Source: JAVBRA01 sp031548435
Lineage (GTDB): Bacteria; Bacteroidota; Bacteroidia; Bacteroidales; Rikenellaceae
NCBI GenBank assembly: GCA_031548435.1
Contig: JAVBRA010000005.1
Coordinates: 1-64,000 of the forward strand
Length of the DNA stretch: 64,000 bases
Direction of reading: 5' to 3'
The position numbers and the translations under genes are program-made. The notes under the pieces are model-generated. The model was not told where the DNA came from. It ran no database searches and saw only the letters and a program-made list of their open reading frames with translations. Each line of letters opens with the position of its first letter. Position 1 is the stretch's first letter. Positions 34,031-41,798 of this stretch are shown here, piece by piece.

Positions 34031-34567
34031 CTATCGATTGCCGCCGCGGCCATGATTTCCCTGGTTCCCATGGTTCTGACCGCCGCGGCCTTGTCCTCCC
34101 TGGCCGGGAGGGGTTCCGGGGCCGCCGTTGCCCGGACGACCGCCCGGGCCCATCTCTCCATGCGGAGCGTTACCGCCATGTTGCCCGCCGGGATGCGGGC
34201 CGCCCCTGCCGTCGCCCGTCAGCATATCAAAACCCAGGCTGAGGTAACTGTTGTATTGGGTGCCGTTCAGCACTTTTTTCATGCTCTTGTCGTGCTTTTC
34301 CTTCAGCGCCATCATCTTGCCGTGGATGTTGGGGCTTTCCGAGGCGAGGGACTCCCGGAGTTTTGCCATCTTCTTGGCATACTTCATATTGACGTCGTAA
34401 ATGTCGTCGTACTGTTTTTTGCTCAGATCCAGCGAGGCGTTCATCCGGTCGGAGACATACCTCACCCGCGCTTCGATGTCGGAGACGGAGATCCGCTGCG
34501 CATGCAGGTTCCCTGCAAACCCTGCGGCCGCGATCAGGGCCAACGCCAATACTTTCAGTTTTTTCAT
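34031..34567 (-). CDS. Exported Spy/CpxP-like protein with Gly/Pro/His-rich tail
   Basis: A 178-aa exported protein: signal peptide (MKKLKVLALALIAAAGFAGNLHAQ), a helical domain of about 90 residues with many Lys/Met (SLDLSKKQYDDIYDVNMKYAKKMAKLRESL; ALKEKHDKSMKKVLNGTQYNSYLSL) like the Spy/CpxP (LTXXQ) periplasmic chaperone class, and a 60-residue low-complexity tail rich in Gly, Pro, His, Asn and Gln. Spy proteins protect envelope proteins; the tail is not typical. It starts 29 bp after the outer-membrane barrel gene, so the two are probably co-transcribed. A start at 34582 is also possible. Confidence 0.7.
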   Translation of the reverse strand: MKKLKVLALALIAAAGFAGNLHAQRISVSDIEARVRYVSDRMNASLDLSKKQYDDIYDVNMKYAKKMAKLRESLASESPNIHGKMMALKEKHDKSMKKVLNGTQYNSYLSLGFDMLTGDGRGGPHPGGQHGGNAPHGEMGPGGRPGNGGPGTPPGQGGQGRGGQNHGNQGNHGRGGNR

Positions 34568-34595
34568 TGATATTATCTTCATTTAAGTTAAAGGG

Positions 34596-35813
34596 TTAAA
34601 ACGCCTCGTTGATATTGAATATGAACCCGCTCTGGCCCTTGCCGAAGCCGTAGTCGAGCCGCACGTTGATCCTCTTTTTGAACTCCCAACGGTAACCCAG
34701 CCCGATGTCGGGAAGGGTTTCGTCCCATCGGAATCCGCTCATTTTCGGGAACACGTTGCCGGCCCCCGCCCACACCGCAATGCCGTTGCGGCCGTAGATG
34801 CGCTGCCGCAGTTCGACCTGCGCCTCGATGATGTTGTTGTCGCGGAACTGCCCCTGGTAGTATCCCCTCATGCGGTAAGGCCCGCCCAATTGCGCCACCA
34901 TCGTCCACGGCACCTCGCCGTAGTTGAACTGCGAGTGGAGGTCGAACGCCATGATCCCTCCTTTCCACACCTGCACATAGGCGTTGTGGAACAACTCGGT
35001 ACGTGAAAACGATTCGCTTGTGCCCAGCGACGACGGATACCACGTCTGGTTGATCCGCAGGTAGATGCCCTTGTAAGGGTTGGGGGCGAAATCGCGCGTG
35101 TCATACATTATAAACGCACCTACCCCCGTGTTATAGTATTTCGGGTCTTCGCCATTTAAGTATTCGGGCTTCGAAAAATCCTTCCCGTTCACCGATTCGA
35201 GGTCTGCCGTGACGCCGATATACGTGTTTTTCACAATGCGGTGCATATAATCGACCGTAAACTGGAATTGCAGCCGCTTGTAGGTGCTGTAAGGGGCGTT
35301 CATGCCGTTGTCGTAGCCGATGCCCCAGTACTTGGTGGGCATGGAGTAGAAATAGAAGTTGTAGTTGAGCCGCTGGCGGTCGGCCTTGAAGATGGTGTTG
35401 CCGCGGATCCCCAGCATAAAGAACCCGGTGGTGGTGACGTCGCCGAACAGCGACACGTTCGAGGGCGGCAGGGCCGGGTCTTTGTCGATGCGGAACATTC
35501 CGGCGGCCACCAGCCCCAGCCCGAATCCGACGTTCGACGAGTAGTGCGGCCCGGCAATGAACGTGAAATCGAAATCTTTGTATCCGGTCTTGTCTTCGTT
35601 CGAGTGCTTGAGGTAGTTGTAGAGTTTCTTGAACAGGTTGCTGTGGACGGTGCTGTCGGCCGGTTGGGCGGCGGAGACCGTGTCGGGTGCGGCAATCGTT
35701 TCAGGTGCGAAGGCGACCGTGTCGGGCATGGGGCCTGTTTCGGGCGCGGCGGCAAAAGCGCCCGCCGCCAGCAACAGCAGCGGCATAAGCACGGCAGAAA
35801 TTCGTTTTTTCAT
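34596..35813 (-). CDS. Outer-membrane beta-barrel protein, BamA/TamA (Omp85)-like
   Basis: A 405-aa exported protein with a signal peptide (MKKRISAVLMPLLLLAAGAFA), an Ala/Pro/Thr-rich linker (about 22-55) and a C-terminal barrel: alternating strands such as DFDFTFIAGPHYSSNVGFGLGLVAAGMF, FGDVTTTGFFMLGIRGNTIF and GAFIMYDTRDFAPNPYKGIYLRI, then GPYRMRGYYQGQFRDNNIIEAQVELRQRI (the RGY-type motif of Omp85 barrels), ending with an NINEAF C-terminal aromatic. No POTRA domains are seen, so it is not BamA itself. Cargo is unknown. Confidence 0.85.
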   Translation of the reverse strand: MKKRISAVLMPLLLLAAGAFAAAPETGPMPDTVAFAPETIAAPDTVSAAQPADSTVHSNLFKKLYNYLKHSNEDKTGYKDFDFTFIAGPHYSSNVGFGLGLVAAGMFRIDKDPALPPSNVSLFGDVTTTGFFMLGIRGNTIFKADRQRLNYNFYFYSMPTKYWGIGYDNGMNAPYSTYKRLQFQFTVDYMHRIVKNTYIGVTADLESVNGKDFSKPEYLNGEDPKYYNTGVGAFIMYDTRDFAPNPYKGIYLRINQTWYPSSLGTSESFSRTELFHNAYVQVWKGGIMAFDLHSQFNYGEVPWTMVAQLGGPYRMRGYYQGQFRDNNIIEAQVELRQRIYGRNGIAVWAGAGNVFPKMSGFRWDETLPDIGLGYRWEFKKRINVRLDYGFGKGQSGFIFNINEAF

Positions 35814-35933
35814 TCGGGTGGAGTTGTTGGTTGCAATCGACTACGCAAATTTTGTGCAAAGTTTTTGTATGGCGAACATTCATGACAAAGGGCGCATCTG
35901 AAAATTCTCCGGTTTATTTTTTAACTTCGCACC

Positions 35934-37019
35934 ATGGACAAAAACGGCAAAATATTCGTGGCGGGCCACAGGGGACTGGTGGGCTCGGCTATCGTTCGCA
36001 ACCTGCGCGATAAGGGATACTCCAATATCGTCACCCGCACCAGCTCCGAGCTCGACCTGACGAACCAGCAGGCCGTGGCGGCGTTTTTCGCAGAAGAGAA
36101 ACCCGACGGCGTGTTTCTGGCCGCAGCCAAAGTGGGTGGCATTTTGGCCAACAACACCTATCGCGCCGAGTTCATCTACCGCAACCTGATGATCGAAGCC
36201 AACGTCATCCATCACGCATGGCTGGCGGGGGTGACGAAACTGTTGTTGCTGGGCAGCACCTGCATTTATCCGCGCGATGCCGCCCAACCCATGGCCGAGG
36301 ACGAACTGCTGACCGGGCCGCTCGAATACACCAACGAACCGTATGCCGTGGCCAAAATCGCCGGAATCCGGCTGTGCGAGAGCTATAACATCCAGTACGG
36401 CACCGATTTCCTGTCGGTGATGCCCACCAACCTTTACGGCCCGGGCGACAATTTCGATCTCGAAACCAGCCACGTGCTGCCGGCCATGATCCGCAAAATG
36501 CACCTGGCCCGCTGCCTGGAGCGCGGCGATTGGGACGGTGTGCGCGCCGACTTCGCCCGGCGGCCGGTGAGAAGCCTCGGGGACACCCCCTCGCAACAAG
36601 AACTGGAGAACGCGCTGGCAACCTTCGGCATCACGCAAACCGGCGGCCGTGTCGAACTGAAACTGTGGGGCACGGGCGCTCCCCTGCGCGAATTCATGTG
36701 GAGCGAGGATATGGCCGACGCATGCGTCCACATCATGGAGAAAACGAGCTGGAGCGAACTGTCGGCCGGAAAGGCGGAGAAGCGCAACTGCCACATCAAC
36801 ATCGGCACGGGCAAAGAGATCTCGATCCGCGATCTGGCGCACCTTGTTGCGCGTGCGGCGGGCTTTACGGGCGCCATCGCTTTCGACGCCGCCAAACCCG
36901 ACGGCACCATGCGCAAACTCACCGACCCCCGACGTCTGCATGCTCTGGGCTGGCGGCACCATGTGGAGATCGAGGAGGGTGTGGAACGGCTGTCGCGGAT
37001 CTATGCCGCCGGAGAATAA
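35934..37019 (+). CDS. fcl: GDP-L-fucose synthase
   Basis: NADPH-dependent epimerase-reductase that makes GDP-L-fucose from GDP-4-keto-6-deoxymannose for capsule, LPS or surface-protein glycosylation. The 361-aa SDR protein begins KIFVAGHRGLVGSAIVRNL (cofactor GxxGxxG), then LLLLGSTCIYPRDAAQPMAEDELL (catalytic Ser), YAVAKIAGIRLCE (Tyr-x3-Lys), MPTNLYGPGDNFDLETSHVLPAMIRK and LWGTGAPLREFMWSEDMADACV. It is about 40 aa longer than E. coli Fcl, with an insert around residues 195-235. The partner gmd is not in the window. Confidence 0.93.
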   Translation: MDKNGKIFVAGHRGLVGSAIVRNLRDKGYSNIVTRTSSELDLTNQQAVAAFFAEEKPDGVFLAAAKVGGILANNTYRAEFIYRNLMIEANVIHHAWLAGVTKLLLLGSTCIYPRDAAQPMAEDELLTGPLEYTNEPYAVAKIAGIRLCESYNIQYGTDFLSVMPTNLYGPGDNFDLETSHVLPAMIRKMHLARCLERGDWDGVRADFARRPVRSLGDTPSQQELENALATFGITQTGGRVELKLWGTGAPLREFMWSEDMADACVHIMEKTSWSELSAGKAEKRNCHINIGTGKEISIRDLAHLVARAAGFTGAIAFDAAKPDGTMRKLTDPRRLHALGWRHHVEIEEGVERLSRIYAAGE

Positions 37020-37435
37020 TCCGCTGCCGTATTATGCCCCTTGTTTCGTCCGGGGAATCCGCTCGGGTTTCGATAGCGAAACGAATGATGGAAACCCGGG
37101 CGCCGAACGCAATGGATCGACCTCCGTCAAACCCCATTAGAGGGTGAACGGAAATAGCCCGCACCTGATTTTGCTTCACTGTTGCGGCAGGACAAAAATG
37201 GTCTCCCGGAATAAGAACAGATCACTCGTCGCCACGCCCCTTCGGGATGAATGCGAGAGCGGTTGTTCCTGAAATCCGTGGTTCTGCACTGCAAAGCCTC
37301 CGGGATGTCATTCCGAATACCGCCGGGTGTTTTCTGACACGAACACGGACGCACTCATGAAATTTTCTGAACAGGAAAACGAGCCCCTTTTCCCCGCTCA
37401 AGCCGAACGTGGGAGTTTATTTGGCATAATATTGG
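37020..37435. other. Intergenic stretch between fcl and the protease gene
   Basis: No gene or strong hairpin is visible over about 415 bp. Short frames on both strands lack support. Confidence 0.4.
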
Positions 37436-37443
37436 TATCTTTG
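37436..37443 (+). promoter_or_regulatory. -7 element of the S41 protease gene
   Basis: TATCTTTG, 18 bp before ATG 37462; no convincing -33 element. It lies inside a longer reading frame (from 37327), which argues against that longer start. Confidence 0.5.
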
Positions 37444-37461
37444 GGGCAAATTCAACCGATC

Positions 37462-39057
37462 ATGTTCAAACGACTGTTATTGCTGGCCGCCATTGCCGCC
37501 ACCCCGCTGGCTTCCGTGGCCCAGATGCGTTACACCCGCTCCGTGGACGAAAGTTTCGACAAGCTGTCGCAATTCTATAACTACCTGACCGTGTCGTATG
37601 TCGACACCGTCGACACCCGGTCGCTGGTCGACGGGGCCATCGAAAATATGCTGGGGCAACTCGACCCGCACTCGGTCTACATTTCGGCCGAGGAGATGAA
37701 AACCATCAACGAGCAGTTCGAGGGGAGTTTCGAGGGCATCGGCATCGAGTTCATGGTTATCCGCGACACGCTGTCGGTGGTGAACGTGATCAAAGGCGGG
37801 CCGTCGGAAAAGGCCGGGCTGATGCCCAATGACCGCATTGTGGCCACCGACGGCAAGGACGCCATCGGCATCAAGACGTCGGAGGTGCCGGGGGTGCTGC
37901 GCGGGGCCAAGGGTACGCAAATCAGGCTGTCGATCCTGCGCAAGGGGATGCCGCCGTTCGATGTGACGATCGTACGCGATAAAATTCCCATGAACAGCCT
38001 CGACGCCGCCTACAAGATCGATCCCACCACCGGATACATCAAGCTCGACCGCTTCTCGGCCACCACCTACGACGAGACCCTGAAGGCGATGAACAAGCTC
38101 GCCCCCCTGAACGCGCTGGTGCTCGACTTGCGGGGCAACGGCGGCGGATACCTCGACCAGGCGATCAAGATCAGCAACATGTTCCTTGATAAGAACGACT
38201 TGGTGGTCTACACCGAAGGGCTCAACCAGCCCCGCCAGAACAGCTATGCCTCGCTCAACGGCCGCTACAACAAGCTGCGGCTGATTGTGCTGGTCGACGA
38301 ACAGGCGGCATCGGCCAGCGAAATCGTGGCCGGAGCCATCCAGGATCACGACCGCGGCCTGATCGTCGGCCGCCGGACTTTCGGCAAAGGACTGGTGCAA
38401 AGGCAGTTCCCTCTGATCGACGGATCGGCCGTGCGCATCACCATTGCGCGTTATCACACCCCCACCGGCCGCGTGATTCAAAAGCCGTTCGAGATGGGCA
38501 AGGGCGATGAATACAACGACGAGCTGTCGGAACGGTTCCGCACCGGCGAAATCTCCACGGGCAACGGCGCGGCGCATAACGACTCGCTCAAATACTACAC
38601 GCTGCGCAGCCGCCGGGTGGTGTATGGCGGCGGCGGGATCTCGCCCGACGTTTTCGTGCCGATGGACACCACGTGGTTCACCACGGCCTGGATGAAATTG
38701 TCGATCTCCTCGTCGTTGCGCGATTACGCCATCATCTACGTCGACCGCAACCGGCCGCAACTGGTGAGCCAGTACCCCCAATTCGAGGTGTTTGAGCAGG
38801 GCTTCAAAGTCACCGGACAGATGATTGTCGAGCTCAAACAGCACGCCGAGGAAAAAGGGCTGCAACTCGACGATGCGGAATTGGCGCAAAGCGATCTCAA
38901 GATCAGGGTGACGCTTAAGGCGCTCATTGCCCAGAAGTTGTGGGACACCACCGAGTATATGCGCGTGGTGAACGCCGAAGACGACGCTATTTTCCAAAAA
39001 GCGGTGGAAGTGCTCTCCGATTGGGAGCGTTACAGTGTGGGCATCGAGAGCAAGTAA
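37462..39057 (+). CDS. S41-family C-terminal processing peptidase (CtpA/Prc-like)
   Basis: An exported serine protease that trims C-termini or degrades tagged envelope proteins. The 531-aa product has a signal peptide (MFKRLLLLAAIAATPLASVAQ), a helical N-domain (YLTVSYVDTVDTRSLVDGAIENMLGQLDPHSVYIS), a PDZ domain (about 85-165, with FEGIGIEFMVIRDTLSVVNVIKGGPSEKAGL) and the catalytic core with LDLRGNGGGYLDQAI, the nucleophile serine in VDEQAASASEIVAGAIQD (about 285) and the general-base lysine in RTFGKGLVQ (about 309). The last 150 residues are a family-variable C-domain. Confidence 0.93.
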   Translation: MFKRLLLLAAIAATPLASVAQMRYTRSVDESFDKLSQFYNYLTVSYVDTVDTRSLVDGAIENMLGQLDPHSVYISAEEMKTINEQFEGSFEGIGIEFMVIRDTLSVVNVIKGGPSEKAGLMPNDRIVATDGKDAIGIKTSEVPGVLRGAKGTQIRLSILRKGMPPFDVTIVRDKIPMNSLDAAYKIDPTTGYIKLDRFSATTYDETLKAMNKLAPLNALVLDLRGNGGGYLDQAIKISNMFLDKNDLVVYTEGLNQPRQNSYASLNGRYNKLRLIVLVDEQAASASEIVAGAIQDHDRGLIVGRRTFGKGLVQRQFPLIDGSAVRITIARYHTPTGRVIQKPFEMGKGDEYNDELSERFRTGEISTGNGAAHNDSLKYYTLRSRRVVYGGGGISPDVFVPMDTTWFTTAWMKLSISSSLRDYAIIYVDRNRPQLVSQYPQFEVFEQGFKVTGQMIVELKQHAEEKGLQLDDAELAQSDLKIRVTLKALIAQKLWDTTEYMRVVNAEDDAIFQKAVEVLSDWERYSVGIESK

Positions 39058-39071
39058 AGCTGTCTGTATAT

Positions 39072-39111
39072 AAAAATCCCGGCCCGCGTCCTCTTCGCAG
39101 GCCGGGATTTT
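39072..39111. terminator. Bidirectional terminator between the protease and nitroreductase genes
   Basis: AAAATCCCGGCC and GGCCGGGATTTT arms with a 14-nt loop that has its own CGCG/CGC pairing; serves convergent genes. Confidence 0.8.
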
Positions 39112-39121
39112 ATATGAAATT

Positions 39122-39709
39122 TCACTTGAAGTATCCGATCGGATGACACAGCATAAGTGTCTGGCTGCCGGAGAGTTTTAATGCATTTTTCAACTCTCCG
39201 TGATTCATCGATGCGCGCGGATAGGTGGCCAGCGACACGCCCGCGCAGAAGATCGAGATGTTCTGCGACACGATGCCGGCATCGAGCGCCGACCATGTTT
39301 CGTTCGCATCAGCCACCAGGATCAGCGCCAATGGGGCGTTTTTGTCGGGCCGGGCGTCGGCGTCGCTCACCCGCGCCAACGCATGCGCCTTGTGGTCGTA
39401 GAGATAGCACCCGTCGGGCAGGCAGGCGTAGACTTTGATATCCTGCCGGTTCATGGCCGAAGGGGCGGTGCGCTTGCCCGACTCGGGCCGGTTGATGCCG
39501 TTGGCCGCCCACAACAGGTCGGAAAGGTCTTGCAGCGACAATTCGGTTTCGGCGAATTCACGGGTCGACTGGCGAAGGGACAGGGCTTCCATCACGCTTT
39601 TGCCGCGGGTGGGGTCGGGGGTGTTCAGTACGATGGTCTCGGCGGGCTTCTGTGCCGAAGCGCCGCAGGATGCGCACAATGTGGCGAGCATCAATGCAAC
39701 TGTTTTCAT
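39122..39709 (-). CDS. Exported SagB/ThcOx-type nitroreductase-family protein
   Basis: A 195-aa protein of the FMN-dependent nitroreductase superfamily, here in the short SagB/ThcOx form. After a signal peptide (MKTVALMLATLCASCGASAQ) come LSLRQSTREFAETELSLQDLSDLLWAANGINRPESGKRTAPSAMNRQ (FMN-binding Arg/Ser and Asn region), a YACLPDGCYLYDH strand and an LDAGIVSQNISIFCAGVSLAT helix. Such proteins often oxidise peptides or quinones, but the substrate is unknown. It may be an exported lipoprotein-like form. It precedes a TSUP permease gene in the same direction. Confidence 0.8.
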   Translation of the reverse strand: MKTVALMLATLCASCGASAQKPAETIVLNTPDPTRGKSVMEALSLRQSTREFAETELSLQDLSDLLWAANGINRPESGKRTAPSAMNRQDIKVYACLPDGCYLYDHKAHALARVSDADARPDKNAPLALILVADANETWSALDAGIVSQNISIFCAGVSLATYPRASMNHGELKNALKLSGSQTLMLCHPIGYFK

Positions 39710-39730
39710 GATTTTACGGTTTTTAATCGG

Positions 39731-40483
39731 TTAAAAGAGCATCGCCGCGGTCGACAGCAGGGTGGTGGCGATGATGAACGCTTTGTAGCCCCGCTCGGGC
39801 ATGCGTCGCACCAGCCTGATGCCGACAAGGGCGCCAAGCAGGATAAACGGCACGCACATTGCCCCCGCAGCCAGCGACGATACTGTGATATTCTTCCATA
39901 CGAACGCCTGCAACGGCAGCTTGAGGTAGTTGACCACCAGGAAAAACCACGCGGCCGTACCCACAAAAGCATACTTGGGCAGCCTGACCGACAGCAGGTA
40001 AACCGACATAATGGGCCCGGCGGCGTTGCCGATCATGGTGGCGAACCCGCCCAGCAGCCCGAATGAGGCTGTATACCACCACTTGCCGGTCAGATCGGTT
40101 TTGGCGCCTTGCCTGCCGGTATAGAACATCACGGCCATCCCGGCGAAAATCGATGCGGCCATCAGGTATTTGAACCACGCCTGGGGCAGCGCCCGATCGA
40201 CGGCCAGCGCGATGAAAAATCCGGCAATGGCCGTGGGCAGCAGCCTCAGGATGTGTTTCCACTGCGCGCTGCGCCGGTAATAGATCACCGCCACCACATC
40301 GGCCAGGCACAGCATGGGCAGAATGAGCCCCGTGGACGGCTTGGCCCCGAAAGCGATGGCCAGCAGAGGGATCGAGATGGTGCTGATGCCCTGCATCCCC
40401 GTTTTGGACATCCCGATGAGCAGGGCGCAGGCGAACAGCAGTGCCCATTGCCAGGGCGAGGCGACGATTTCTGAAATAAACAT
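39731..40483 (-). CDS. TSUP (TauE/SafE) family permease
   Basis: A 250-aa inner-membrane protein with about eight spans and the TSUP pattern: GMSKTGMQGISTISIPLLAIAFGAKPSTGLILPMLCLADVVAVIYYRR in the first half and GLLGGFATMIGNAAGPIMSVYLLSVRLPKYAFVGTAAWFF in the second. TSUP proteins export sulfite, sulfoacetate or similar small anions; the substrate is not evident. Its promoter (TATCTTTG on the minus strand, complement of 40575-40582) lies within the left inverted repeat of the next element. The nitroreductase gene follows 21 bp downstream and is likely co-transcribed. Confidence 0.9.
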   Translation of the reverse strand: MFISEIVASPWQWALLFACALLIGMSKTGMQGISTISIPLLAIAFGAKPSTGLILPMLCLADVVAVIYYRRSAQWKHILRLLPTAIAGFFIALAVDRALPQAWFKYLMAASIFAGMAVMFYTGRQGAKTDLTGKWWYTASFGLLGGFATMIGNAAGPIMSVYLLSVRLPKYAFVGTAAWFFLVVNYLKLPLQAFVWKNITVSSLAAGAMCVPFILLGALVGIRLVRRMPERGYKAFIIATTLLSTAAMLF

Positions 40484-40541
40484 GGGACAAAGGGCGCCCG
40501 TTTGTGCCCGGAAGAAACATTACACCCTGACAATGAGTGTC

Positions 40542-40601
40542 TCCCGGCGCCTGCAATGAGGGGCTTTATTCTGACAAAGATAGCACAAAATTGTTGCGGA
40601 A
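40542..40601. repeat. Left inverted repeat, outward promoter arm
   Basis: 60 bp, matching the reverse complement of 41705-41762 at about 54 positions. Contains TATCTTTG reading leftward (complement of 40575-40582) and the ATTGCAGG-type palindrome GGCGCC. Confidence 0.85.
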
Positions 40602-40710
40602 TTTGCGCTATCCGGAATCTGTTTGCGAGCGTAAGCCGGTGGCTGCGAACAAAACATCCTGTGTCCATGGCATGGGATTTGCAAGTTAAGGAAGTAAAAC
40701 AACCGTCAAA

Positions 40711-41619
40711 ATGGAAAAGCGGATACAAGACGAGCGGAGGGACCGGATATATAAGGTCACGCTGGCCGGATCGGTGGGCAACATTGTCCTGACGTTAATC
40801 AAACTTGTTGCGGGGGTGCTGGGGCGCAGCGGAGCCATGATGGCCGACGCGCTCCACTCGCTTTCGGATCTGATAACCGATGCGGTGATCCTGGTTTTCG
40901 TGCGACTCTCCTCCCGGCCGCGCGACAGCAGGCACGCCTATGGCTACGGGAAATACGAGACGCTGGCCACGGTTGTCATCGGCTTTGTGCTGTTGGCTGT
41001 GGGTGGGGGGATTTGCTGGGGTGCAGCCGGGAAGATATGGGGCGCCCTGCATGGGCAACCGCTCGAAGCTCCCGGCAAAATCGCCCTGATCGCGGCCATC
41101 GGGTCGGTGGCGGTCAAGGAGGTGCTGTACCGCATGACGATCCGCGTGGGCCGTGCAACCGAAAGTAAAGTGGTGGTGGCCAACGCCTGGCACCACCGCT
41201 CCGACGCTTTTTCGTCGGTCGCCACATCGGTCGGCATCGGCGGGGCGATTTTCCTGGGCGAGAAATGGCGCATCCTCGATCCGCTGGCGGCTGTCGTGGT
41301 GGGTGTATTCATATTGGGGGTGGCCTTCCAGTTGATCAGGGGCGCGATGGAAGAGTTGCTCGAAAAGTCGCTTCCGCCCGAAATCGAACGGGAGATCCTG
41401 GATATCGTCAGCAGTTTTCCGCAAGTGCACCGCCCGCACAACCTCCGCACCCGCCGCATCGGCGACCGCATCGCCATCGAGGTGCACATCGGGCTCGACG
41501 CCGAGATGCCGGTGGCCCGGGCGCACGGCATATCGTCCGAGATCGAGGGGGCGCTGCTGCAAAAATTCGGCGGCAACACCCATGTCGCCACCCGTATCGT
41601 TCCCGCACACACGGTGTGA
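40711..41619 (+). CDS. Cation diffusion facilitator (CDF) family transporter
   Basis: Effluxes divalent metals such as Zn, Cd, Co or Fe in exchange for protons. The 302-aa protein has six spans with the metal site D/H-x3-D in TM2 (MADALHSLSDLITDAVIL) and TM5 (VANAWHHRSDAFSSVATSVG), plus a C-terminal cytosolic ferredoxin-like domain (LEKSLPPEIEREILDIVSSFPQVHRPHNLRTRRIGDRIAIEVHIGLDAEMPVARAHGISSEIE). Metal preference cannot be told. It is the only gene between the two inverted repeats 40542-40601 and 41705-41762 and points rightward. Confidence 0.93.
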   Translation: MEKRIQDERRDRIYKVTLAGSVGNIVLTLIKLVAGVLGRSGAMMADALHSLSDLITDAVILVFVRLSSRPRDSRHAYGYGKYETLATVVIGFVLLAVGGGICWGAAGKIWGALHGQPLEAPGKIALIAAIGSVAVKEVLYRMTIRVGRATESKVVVANAWHHRSDAFSSVATSVGIGGAIFLGEKWRILDPLAAVVVGVFILGVAFQLIRGAMEELLEKSLPPEIEREILDIVSSFPQVHRPHNLRTRRIGDRIAIEVHIGLDAEMPVARAHGISSEIEGALLQKFGGNTHVATRIVPAHTV

Positions 41620-41704
41620 TTCTATTGCGAACCCTGCCCGCAAGGTGTTCCGAGCGATGGATTCCCGTGAAAAACGGGCGGCGTCAATTAAGAGGGGCTC
41701 GTGG

Positions 41705-41762
41705 TTCCGCAACAATTTTCGTATCTTTGTCGAAATAAAGCCCCTCATTGCAGGCGCCGGGA
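41705..41762. repeat. Right inverted repeat, outward promoter arm
   Basis: 58 bp, the reverse-complement partner of 40542-40601. Contains TATCTTTG at 41722-41729, reading rightward 70 bp before the CNNM/CorC gene, so each arm supplies a promoter pointing away from the CDF gene. Confidence 0.85.
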
Positions 41763-41798
41763 GGTGTTTGGGGGCAGATTAATTGTATTGAATTGAAG

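Noticed and set aside
37477..38997. 506-aa minus-strand frame opposite the S41 protease gene
   Set aside because: Antisense shadow.
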